Source: Eleusine coracana subsp. coracana (taxonomy: Eukaryota; Streptophyta; Magnoliopsida; Poales; Poaceae). Taken from it: a DNA stretch of 64,000 nucleotides. The stretch covers positions 14,788,569-14,852,568 of the forward strand of contig CM064429.1 in the NCBI GenBank assembly GCA_032690845.1, given 5' to 3'. The position numbers and the translations under genes are program-made. Below, in pieces: positions 10,588 to 19,546 of this stretch. The notes under the pieces are model-generated. The model worked only from the letters and a program-made list of their open reading frames with translations, was not told the origin of the DNA and did no database searches. Numbering within the stretch: the stretch's first letter is position 1; each line of letters opens with the position of its first letter.

Positions 10588-12856
10588 ATGCCGGAGTCTG
10601 TCCCTCCCTCTCCCAACGCCATGGAGGAGGCGCAGGGTCCGTTTCCCTTTCCATCGTCTCAATTATTAATATCGTTTCTGGATGTGATTTTGATTCTGTG
10701 ACCCTGCTCTTGGTTCTTGTTCCTGCTTTGGCGGACGGGATTGGTAGATTATAGAGCAAATTCTTGTTGTAGCGGCGAGGGCATGCGTGGCATTTGATGT
10801 TTCTCGAGTAGGCACGGTTTCTTGATCCTGTTCGTTAATACGAACCGCCGCCAGCTGATAGTTTAATGCCGGTGAAGTATAATTTCAGAAACGTAGTAGT
10901 ATTCAGTGTTGCCCACCGATGTTTCATGGCATTGGGTAATTATTGCAACATTTGATTGATCCATGGGAAACGACTGGGCACAGTTAAGTACTGGGTTTGA
11001 ATTGTTCGTTCCGTCTCTGTTCATCCGGGCCCTTTAGCACATAATTCCAAATTTTATTGTTACATGGTTGGTGGTCCTTTAGCACATGTATGTGTCTACT
11101 AGTAATGTTATACTGTACTAGCAATCTTATATCATTGGACCTTTTTGTTGGGTTGCTTCCTTAATCATCGTTTCTTTGGTACATCCATCTTCTCTGTTGT
11201 TCTATTGGAAATCATAGCAAGGGAAAATGCAAGGAAATGAGGCACGGAATCTTGGGATACCGGTTCTATAATTGAACTAAATCAAGTACGCAATCTTTGG
11301 TAGGTGGCACCGTGCTGTCACTCTTGCCTGCCATGCTCACTAGTCAGTCCTTCCAAACATGCCCTGCCACTAAAGAAAGTGCCAGATGTGTGACCCCTTT
11401 GTTCTTTCCTTACATAGGCTTGAAATCATAGCAAGGGAAAATGCCTCAGGTTGGTTCTATTCATTCATTGAAAGCATTCCAGAGTCTGAACAGGAAGGTT
11501 GTTGGGTATGTTTATGTTGGAAACTGATGGAATGTTCTCAAAGTTGATATGCTATGTAACTCATGTGTCACAGTTCTAACCCCCCCCCCCCCCCCCTCCT
11601 CCTCTAAATGTATATTTCACAACTCAAGTGACAAAAATCTAGTTCATGACTTAGGTAGAGACATTTAAAAAAATGACTTAGCTACAGAAAACGACCTACA
11701 GTTATCTGCTTTATGTTTCTAGGCATGGTTCTTCAACTTCTTCAAAATTGGCATGCATTTTCGTGCTTGTATACATGATCTCTTAGTGGTAGAACTTAAA
11801 ATCTTCAGGACAAGTATACTGGCATTGTCACTCGAACCATTTCTTCTATAATTCACCAGTATAGCTGTTCTGTTATGAATGTTAGTTCACGGGCTCATTC
11901 TGCCATGTACTTTACCTTTATTAATCATGTTGTGTATCATTCTTTTTTGTGTAGTTGTGGAGTCGAAGGATGGAACCATCTCAGTTGCATCTGCATTTGC
12001 CGGTCACCAGGAAGGTAAGAACACTGCTGTAGTAGTGGTTTTTTACTTTTAGTTTCCTTTTCCTGGGCTCTTTTAGTGGCACTGGCACAACCAAACTTGT
12101 TGATACAAGCTATAATTTGGTTTTTTAAAGGAACGTAATGACAGTACAAACTTTTGTTTGGAAAATCTTGTAGCTGTTCAAGACAGGGACCACAAATTCC
12201 TGACAAAAGCGGTTGAAGAAGCATATCGAGGAGTTGAGTGTGGTGATGGAGGTCCGTTTGGTGCAGTAGTAGTCTGCAATGATGAAGTAGTAGTTAGCTG
12301 CCACAACATGGTTCTGAAACACACTGATCCAACTGCACATGCTGAAGTAACTGCAATAAGAGAGGTAAAATGCTCTAAGGCTACAGCCACAAGTTACTCT
12401 TTGTTAATCCATTCAATTCCTATCATATTGGTAGTTCATTCATTTCATAGTCATTGTACGGTCCTATTCCAGGCTTGCAAAAAGCTGGGGAAAATTGAGC
12501 TCTCAGATTGTGAAATTTACGCATCCTGCGAGCCATGCCCAATGTGCTTCGGTGCAGTGCATCTCTCCCGAATCAAGGTTCAGTCTTTGCTGCTCTGTTG
12601 CTAACCTGATTAAAATAGCTGGTGTTTATGTTTGACTCTCTTGTGGCCCGCTGATTGTGCAATGCAGAGGCTGGTGTATGGAGCCAAGGCTGAAGCTGCT
12701 ATTGCCATTGGATTTGATGACTTCATTGCAGATGCTTTGAGGGGCACTGGGTACTATCAGAAGGCTAGCATGGAGATCAAGAAGGCCGATGGTAATGGAG
12801 CCCTTATCGCTGAGCAAGTCTTTGAAAAGACTAAGGAGAAGTTTCAGATGTACTGA
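10588..12856 (+). CDS. GSDA: Guanosine deaminase, five exons
   Basis: Exons 10,588-10,636, 11,955-12,014, 12,174-12,364, 12,473-12,577 and 12,668-12,856 join in frame (594 nt, 197 aa) with GT-AG introns. The protein is a CMP/dCMP-type deaminase of the plant GSDA group, which converts guanosine to xanthosine in cytosolic purine breakdown. Zinc ligands and the proton-shuttle Glu are visible as HAE (His92, Glu94) and EPCPMC (Cys122, Cys125); GDGGPFGAVVV near residues 60-70 contributes to the nucleoside pocket. The tail ends in KFQMY, as expected for the family. A second ATG at 10,621 would give 186 aa, closer to the usual length, so the true start may be Met12. The first intron is long (1.3 kb). 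The gene looks intact and functional. Substrate is inferred from family resemblance, not shown. Confidence 0.92.
11208..11444. repeat. 23-bp direct repeat flanking 191 bp in GSDA intron 1
   Basis: The same 23 bases (beginning GAAATCATAGCAAGGGAAAA) occur at 11,208-11,230 and 11,422-11,444. The interval could be a small retroposon (for example a SINE) with an unusually long target duplication, or a local duplication. No tRNA-like boxes were recognised in the intervening 191 bp. Confidence 0.5.
11580..11604. repeat. Poly-C microsatellite in GSDA intron 1
   Basis: A run of about 16-17 C residues is followed by TCCTCCTCC. It is similar to the C run near position 390 and is probably polymorphic in length. 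Confidence 0.8.
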
Positions 12857-13141
12857 TGTGGAGAAAGAAATGTTTCATCAGAATTGTACAATGCAATCAG
12901 AAGAAATAATACAGCGTTCAAATTTCATTTATTTTTAGAACGATCAGTTCAAACGTTTTACACACATGAATTTCTTGTAAAGTGACAGAAGACAATCCGC
13001 CTCTATTTCTTGATGTGGAGTTGATGACATCTACTTTCTATGACAATGATGCTTTAGAACATTCAGTTCTTGAAGTCGGTAGTAGTGAATTTTAAATGTT
13101 TCACGGTACCACCGCGAGCAGATAATGAATGAGGTCACAAC
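12857..13141 (+). other. 3' flank of GSDA
   Basis: This is the presumed 3' UTR and downstream region of GSDA. An AATAAT polyadenylation-like signal lies about 50 bp after the stop codon (near 12,905). Nothing else is recognised before the Tourist-like element. Confidence 0.5.
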
Positions 13142-13144
13142 TTA

Positions 13145-14007
13145 GGGCATCCACAATGCTATAGACAGTTATCACAAACAAATAATAAAATAGACAACTC
13201 ATTGCAATGCACTGTCTATTAGTATGTCTATATACTATTTAATTCATGTATGAGATCATAAATCAAGATATAATCAATTATATATTTGATTTGCAGATTA
13301 TTTTGTTGTTTGAATGAAAACACAACAAAATACATGATATATGATGTTTGTAACGAAAAATATATATTAAAACTGAGATGTAATTTTTCTATTATCTTTT
13401 TGTGCTTGGTTAAAAATTATTATTCAAAAAATAATTTTTGAAAAGGTCTTTTTAACAAATGGCGAGGGACTAAATCAGAAAAGCACCAATCCTTTTGGTC
13501 TCTGAAGCTCGGCCTCGGCTACACCTCACGGATGGCCATGGCCCTGCCAAATCATTCTCCAATGACGCAGCAAGACGAGTCAAGGAGCATGGTGCTGCTG
13601 CTAGCGGGAGGAACCGATCTGGGCCCGATGGGCGGCTTGGCCTCGCGGACTGCGCGTGCAGCTCGGCAATCAGCGTCCGGACGCGACGACGCAGCCGGAG
13701 CCAAGGCATAGCAAACATGGCCGACGGGAGGTGCGGTGCGATTAGAAATCAATTTGCAAGTTTCTTTGATCCGGAGGAGACAACGTGACTCATACAACCC
13801 GTCGTCGACTCAGTTGTTCGGCCTGGGAGCACGAGCCCGAGTCGTCCCTTCGTGAAGTGACGATCATATTCTCTTTCTTCATTTATTCTGTTACGCGTAG
13901 GATAATTTTGCTAAGATGACACTATATAGAGGGCTCATTAAATAGCATTGTAACTTTGCTAAGATAACACTATATAGAGGGCTCATTAAATGGCATTGTA
14001 GATGCCC
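13145..14007. mobile_element. Tourist-like (PIF/Harbinger) element with GC-rich cargo
   Basis: The ends GGGCATCCACAATGC and, inverted, GGGCATCTACAATGC form a terminal inverted repeat with one mismatch. They are flanked by TTA at 13,142-13,144 and 14,008-14,010, the PIF/Harbinger target signature. The terminal parts are AT-rich. The centre (about 13,490-13,780) is GC-rich with short frames open on both strands, resembling a captured exon fragment of unrecognised origin. The element separates the two deaminase genes. The terminal repeats are seen; the capture is inferred. Confidence 0.7.
13908..13999. repeat. Tandem 46-bp duplication inside the Tourist-like element
   Basis: Two adjacent copies of about 46 bp each contain CTATATAGAGGGCTCATTAA and end with GGCATTGTA or AGCATTGTA. 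The second copy ends in the element's terminal inverted repeat, so the right subterminal region has been duplicated. Confidence 0.8.
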
Positions 14008-14010
14008 TTA

Positions 14011-14375
14011 ACTGGTTCACTTTGTTCAACAAGACCCGCCTTCTGATTTGCACTCTCTGCACTTCAGAAACCTTCTGATAAAAGAAATTACACACAAGCA
14101 GAGCATATTAGAATATAAACCAGAAACAAGTATGTGGAAGTGTGGTCATTGTGTAGCACAAAAGATCATGTTTTCTACATAAACGTGTAAGAAATTTCGA
14201 TGGTACTAACAGTCAAATTCGAAAAAGTTTGACCATTAAAACGCCCTAAAAGAAAGCAGAAAGGAAACTGATCCAAGGAAACACGTTTCTTCCCAATTTG
14301 TGATGTCCAACCCACCTACATTCAACCATATGAACACCTGTTTGACACGAAAGCACGAGACAGCGACCCCTGCCC
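14011..14375. other. Upstream region of the deaminase paralog
   Basis: Non-coding, mixed AT-rich sequence between the Tourist-like element and the paralog's proximal promoter. No ORF or RNA gene is recognised. Confidence 0.4.
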
Positions 14376-14381
14376 CACGTG
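14376..14381 (+). promoter_or_regulatory. G-box CACGTG upstream of deaminase paralog
   Basis: CACGTG lies 112 bp upstream of the paralog's ATG in the context CCCCACGTGTGC. The GSDA promoter also has a CACGTG, so the tandem genes may share this type of control. Use is inferred from position. Confidence 0.45.
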
Positions 14382-14492
14382 TGCGTCTTGACACTTCTAA
14401 TTGATCGCGTGGCCACCCCCGTGTCTCTCCCCCGCAGGCGTGTGGCTGGGAACAGCAACTCCTCTCTGTCTCTGCTCCTGACAGCGGCATCC

Positions 14493-15618
14493 ATGGAGAT
14501 GATAGCGCCCCAGGGTACGTGCTTTTCAGCCTCTTCCACACGTAGTGTTTTCAAGATTTATATTCAACTGAACTGAGTTTAGCAGTATTAGCTTTCCAAT
14601 TCGTCGGTTACTTAACTCTTATCTTTGTGTTCTAATGATCGCACGAGGAAAGTTTTTGATTGAGATTTGCTGATCAACACAGATGGTCAAGACAGGGACT
14701 ACAGATACATGGAGAAGGCGGTCGAGGAAGCTTACCGGGCAACCGAGGGCGGCGACGGGGGCCCGTTCGGAGCAGTCATCGTCCGTGACGGCGAAGTGGT
14801 AATCAGTTGCCACAACATGGTTCGGAGGAACACGGATCCATCTGCACATGCTGAAGTAACTGCAATAAGAGAGGTAAATAAAGCTACTCCGTACTCTGGT
14901 CTGTGTCATCACATACTCCTGGTGTTATTGTTATGCCAGTAGTAATAAAGTGCTTGGTATGCTATTGCTACGCTTGCTCAAGTAAACTGTCACATGATGA
15001 TACACTGTTTAAGTTTATTTCAGGCTTGCAAAAGGCTCGGAAAAATCGACCTCTCAGACTGTGAGATATACGCATCCTGTGAGCCCTGCCTGATGTGCTT
15101 GGGCACAATTCATTATTCCTGCATCAAGGTTCATACGCCTATGTCCTCACGTACTCCCTCAGTTTTAAAATTATTGTTGTTATTAATTTTTTTTATCTTT
15201 ACCATTTGTCTTATTTAAAATTTTTAAAAAATATCATATATTTCTTTATGATTTGTTTTTTATATTTAAACAAATATTTTAAATAAGTGGTCAAAGATAA
15301 TAGAAAATAAAGTCAATAACGACGATAATTTTAAAACGGAGGGAATATATGTTTTTGTTAGAACTGAAAGAAGAGCATTTTATATCAAAATAAATAAGAT
15401 GAAAAAAGTAATAATAAATGATTGCTGGTTCTACGATGCAGAATGTGGTGTTTGGGGCTAAGGCTGAGGTCGCCGTTGCTGCTGGGTATATTGCCTCCGT
15501 CCCTGACGCCTTCGTAGATTACTATCGGAAATCCGGCATTAAGATCAGGCAGGCCGAGGGTGATGCAGCACGGATCGCCGAGCAGGTTTTTAAGGAGAAC
15601 AAGAAGAGTTCCGGATGA
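14493..15618 (+). CDS. Diverged guanosine deaminase-like paralog, four exons
   Basis: Exons 14,493-14,514, 14,683-14,873, 15,024-15,128 and 15,442-15,618 join in frame (495 nt, 164 aa). It is a tandem duplicate of the upstream GSDA: the 191-nt and 105-nt middle exons match exactly in length and intron phase. Zinc and catalytic residues remain (His63, Glu65, Cys93, Cys96), so it may be active. It lacks the counterpart of GSDA exon 2. It has EPCLMC instead of EPCPMC, and CLGTIHYSCIK in place of CFGAVHLSRIK. Its last exon is shorter, loses the FDDFIADALRG segment, and ends in KKSSG instead of a terminal Tyr. Family tails contribute to substrate recognition, so altered or lost guanosine activity is plausible. 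All splice sites are GT-AG. Expression is unknown. Confidence 0.78.
15154..15345. mobile_element. Stowaway-like MITE in the last intron of the paralog
   Basis: The left end CTCCCTCAGTTTTAAAATTA and the right end, read inverted as TTCCCTCCGTTTTAAAATTA, form the terminal repeat typical of grass Stowaway (Tc1/mariner) MITEs. TA flanks both sides (15,152-15,153 and 15,346-15,347). The element is about 192 bp, AT-rich and non-coding, and lies wholly inside the intron, leaving the splice sites intact. Confidence 0.85.
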
Positions 15619-16832
15619 ACTGATATTTTGGAGAGGCAGAGGAGGGTGCCAGATTTCAGATTTCTGAATGGTCCCGGTCTCACGTATGCTCAAGCATGCA
15701 GTACGAGTTATCCAGTTTTGAAAGTTCATGAAACACTCGTTTTGTGCCACCTCTGCGGGTGGCATTCGCAGAGTTGGCGACATGATAATGTGAATTTCAC
15801 CGTAAAAATAATGTCACTTATTATTGGTGTTACTTTGTCATTTCAAAGTTGAGTTTATTTGAAGAAAATTACTAGCATTTGAATTTTTTTTAAAATATGT
15901 CTACCCCAACACCTTGACTAGGTCTGAGCATAAAAACCACGATTTAAACACCGAAACCGGAACCGAGACAAAAAGCCAAAATTCCGGATACCGAGTAGTG
16001 AATAGTAAATCAGGTAGGACATCCAAATATCTAAAGTATTTCAGTTGACTTCAGTTCTAATAGGTGAGTACCAAAACTAACTAAAGAATCAAAATCCGTG
16101 TGCATGTGTAGTCAACTACATACACATCCTTTTGCTTTATAATTTCTCGATTTATATCATCCTCCTTAATAGCACGTACCTTGAAATTAGTGGGCTAATC
16201 ACATATAAACATCGGTCATTAGTGTGTAGTGTCTTAGTGGGTTAGTAGTAGTGCTAAATTTTCACAACCTGCAAAACGAAGAGTTGTGTACACGCGTGTC
16301 GTTGACCGTCATAGAGTAGTTTACAAATTTCTCTCTTATATTCGACCTAATTGATGAGAATACATGGTTTGTATATTGTTTAGGTATATTATTATTTTTA
16401 GTCTACTAGTCATCGTAAATGGTGGTTTGTTAATTTTGTGAGTTATATTGTGTGTTGATGAAAGTCTAGGTAGTTTGATCATAACCGAGAATCAAACTGA
16501 AATTTAGATACTCAAACTTTTTGAATACGTGGAAAATAGATGTTAGTTTGAATATTAATTTTGAAGAATTAAAATTTTAAAAAACAAAAAAATAACCAAA
16601 CGAAACTTTAGGTAGAACCGAACACCCAGTCCTATCCCTAGCATTTTAGGTAGCAAGATTAACAATTTAGGTGGATGACGTAGATCTTGTTTGGATCACT
16701 CTAGTTGTTAAGAAACTAGCTTTTAAAAACTAGAGAGGCTCTAAGCATGCCAGCTTATTCTCTTAGTAAAAGTGCATCTATGGTCCTAGTAGGTTTTGGT
16801 ATATTGTATGACAATATGATTAAAGAACTAAT
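15619..16832. other. 3' flank of paralog and AT-rich intergenic DNA
   Basis: After the paralog's stop there is an unremarkable 3' flank. AT-rich sequence follows, with an ACCGAAACCGGAACCGAGA phrase near 15,948. No gene was recognised up to the first LTR at 16,833. Confidence 0.4.
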
Positions 16833-17301
16833 TGATGAGGATATCCCTCACGACTACACTATAAGAGACCAATGACTCGATCCAAAGCAAAGCAATTATA
16901 ACATGACGTGAATCTTTTTCTTAATGATTATGAACATGCATCTCATAAGAGTCATATACTACCTAATGGAGGTGCATTACTTATCCTCAGGTTTGCAGCA
17001 CAGGTTCAATACATGGTGGCTACTTGATGCACAAAGAGAGCAAGTTGAAGTCGATATGTTGATGCCCAGATTCTGTCCTTCAACTTCATGATGAATTCTG
17101 TATCATTCTAAGAGGTACCACCCTAAGTATTATACATGGATGGAAAGGTATTGAAGTCTACTTTCATATGCAATAAACGGCACATCCATTGGATCTCTGC
17201 AGAGAGAGTTATGCCTATTTTAGTGAAGACTGCTCCAGACTTCAGGGCGTGCTACTTTTGCTTAGGGCGTGTTGTTTTGCTCTAGAAGTGTCCCTTTCTC
17301 T

Positions 17302-17510
17302 AGTTCGGACTTGTCCGATCTGAATGGATGTTACTTTTTCTTAGAGCGTGTTACTTTTTCTTAGGGAGTTTTCCTTTTTTCAGTTCGGACCTGTCCGATC
17401 TGAACGGATGTTACTTTTTCTTAGGGTGTGTTACTTTTTCTTAGGAAGTGTTCCTTTTACCTAGTTTGGACTTATTCGATCTGAATGGATGTTACTTTTT
17501 CATTTCTGTG
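17302..17510 (+). repeat. Three tandem 80-bp repeats in the U3 of element B LTR
   Basis: Units begin at 17,302, 17,382 and 17,463. The first two carry the palindromes TCGGACTTGTCCGA and TCGGACCTGTCCGA; the third has decayed to TTGGACTTATTCGA. Each is followed by ATCTGAA(T/C)GGATGTTAC. They lie just upstream of the LTR TATA box, the usual place for enhancer iterations. Confidence 0.85.
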
Positions 17511-17543
17511 TCAATCTGGCCCAGCTAGGAGGGGTGTTCCTAG

Positions 17544-17551
17544 TATAAATA
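17544..17551 (+). promoter_or_regulatory. TATA box of element B LTR
   Basis: TATAAATA lies about 340 bp before the LTR end, downstream of the three 80-bp repeats. It is the likely core promoter of the element's transcript. Confidence 0.65.
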
Positions 17552-17887
17552 ACCCTTATACAACTTATGGAAACCCTAACCACGAATTGAATTCAGAAAA
17601 ATAGAGAACCATATTGCTCTTATCCTTAGGGTTTGTGCCATAGTTGCCCCCTTGAGGATTGAGAGTTTTCTCTACCACTTGTTCTTGTGTTTCCTTGTGA
17701 TTTACAAGAGCATCGCCTCTCCTTTGCGTGGTTTAGTTTAGGCATCGACAAAAGCGTGTTGTTGGACGAAATCATTTGTCACAGGTGGTTGTTCTAGCAG
17801 CTTGTGGTGCCAAGATTCGTCAGGTTTCACGGGTCAAGTTATCCCTAGATCCTACAACGAGAAGATCGGGCAAGCCCCCGCATCATC

Positions 17888-17901
17888 TTGGTATTCAGAG
17901 C
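17888..17901 (+). promoter_or_regulatory. Element B primer-binding site (tRNA-Met type)
   Basis: TTGGTATTCAGAGC follows the LTR end after two bases. It matches the complement of the initiator tRNA-Met 3' end (TGGTATCAGAGC) except for one extra T. It marks where reverse transcription would start and fixes the plus orientation of this half of element B. Confidence 0.8.
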
Positions 17902-18622
17902 TATGGTTTTCTTGGTAGGATCTTTACCCCTTTAGTATCCCCCTTTATTTCCCCTGTTGTTCACCATCCTAAACTGAAAATACCAAAAATTTCTACTACC
18001 CAAAACCCGATCTGAAATTTCAGTTAGTTTTGTTAAGTTTCAGTCCAATAGATCGAGTTTGGTTGTTGAATCTTTGTGTTTTCCATCGTATTCCACCTCT
18101 GATTTGTTTTCTCCAATTGTTCCCCATCAAGATTTGTGTTTTCCCCTTCGTTTTTGTGTTCTTGTTCAGGTCAAGGTTTATCCCGAAACGTTTTTCTGCT
18201 CAAATCTGAAATTTGACCACCATATATTAAAACAAGCATAACTTTTGCATCCGAAATCCGTTTTTGGTGTTCTTGAGCTTGTTGGAAAGCTTATTTGAAG
18301 TAATATCAGAATATTAGATGCTGAAGTTGTGAATCATAAAGTGGAATATTTATTTAAGCACGAAAAATTTCAGTTACTACTGTTATTGAAATTTCAGATT
18401 GTGCTGAAACTGAAATCTTGTGTATCAGATCATCCGTTGTGTACACCAAGTGTAGTACATATCAGCAGTACACCATATCATCCTTTGTGAAAACTTTAAA
18501 CCTATTGAGACTAGCTATAGGTTTTTGCTTAAGGGCTTTGCACTTTGGTGAAACTGAAGATTAGTTTGAACATCAATACTTGATTGTTATACAATCTGGT
18601 GTGCTGATTTCAGTAGCAAGAT
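17902..18622 (+). mobile_element. Element B 5' leader, first part
   Basis: This is the non-coding leader downstream of the primer-binding site. It is interrupted at 18,622 by the LTR of copy A; the last five bases AAGAT are one half of the target duplication. Its continuation is the reverse complement of 54,249 down to 53,632, on the far side of the inverted block. Confidence 0.75.
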
Positions 18623-19546
18623 TGATGTGGACAAGAGTTCCCGATCTTCCGAAAGGTTCTTGGTAAGTTGATTTGGTCGGAGGCGACACACAAATCGATC
18701 CGGCTTCAGAACAGCACGTTCTAAACCCCGCAATCGTAGCACGACGTCTCCTCTGGTTATCAACCGTCCAAAAGACGATTGACCTCGCCGAGAAGGCTAA
18801 TCCCTGCCTGTGAATCAAGAACACAAGCAAGAACAACGAAGAATGCAACACAATTACAGATGTATGATTAAACTCTCGAAGTTGGGGTCTCACAAACCGA
18901 TGAACGGCAAAACTGTTTATGAACAGAATTGATCTAAGCAAAACCCAAACCCTAATGGTGCGGCGGCGGATGTATATAAAGACCCTAGGATCGTGCAAGA
19001 CCCTCTGGACGCGCCCCTAATTGGGCTCAACTAGATACAAAGCCCAAAGGCCAAAAATAGGCGATGCAGCACCGACACAGATTCTGGACTCTCTCTTGTT
19101 TTGACGATTCCCGATGACTCCGGATGAATTTTGATATGAGGCCGGTGGCATTGGAAAGGTCTTCTCCTTATCTTTCCATGCATATGTAGAACGTCCAAAT
19201 CCGAGTCCGTATGCGTCCTGGGCGACCGTTTTAGTACAGACTGGTCCTGAGCCCCGAAACAGACTCGAAGTCGGTTTTGATTGGGCCTCCACTTTGGCTT
19301 CCAAGCCCTTGCTGGTCCTCCACGTTCCCAACTCCTTCTCCCATCATCTCCTGGTCCTCTCCATGGTTTCTAATCATAAAATAATCATTAGGTAGCAAAC
19401 CATTCTCAAAAGTAACATATAGCGAAGAACGTAGGAACGAGCTCACCTCTAAATTTAGTTATCGTGCACGAGCTCTAGTCATTGGACCTTGCAAGTCCAT
19501 ATTTGGAAGAGTGTTGTGTGTATCCATAGGAGTGATGTCCTCATCA
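18623..19546 (-). mobile_element. Copy A outer (left) LTR, 924 bp, ancestral element X
   Basis: Read on the minus strand the LTR starts TGATGAGGACATCACTCC after a polypurine tract (AGAGAGGGAGGA) and ends GTCCACATCA. Its outer flank is AAGAT (18,618-18,622). It shares diagnostic variants with the LTR at 54,250-55,173 (for example, in plus orientation, TTCTTGGTAAGTTGATTTGG after the CCGATCTT block), and not with the LTR at 25,453-26,290 on its own element. Both have exactly 924 bp. Confidence 0.92.

Larger units (their letters stand above)
16833..17885 (+). mobile_element. Element B 5' LTR (CRM-like gypsy)
   Basis: The LTR starts TGATGAGGATATCCCTCACG and ends CCCCCGCATCA just before a primer-binding site (1,053 bp). 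Its first 230 or so bases match, in reverse complement, the minus-strand 3' LTR remnant at 48,716-48,946, including the CATGATGAATTCTGTATCAT stretch. So these are two ends of one element now facing opposite ways. The upstream flank is CTAAT; the matching duplication on the other side is lost because the 3' LTR is truncated. Confidence 0.85.

Noticed and set aside
12626..12817. Antisense frames over the deaminase exons
   Set aside because: They are shadows of well-supported spliced exons with catalytic motifs on the plus strand.
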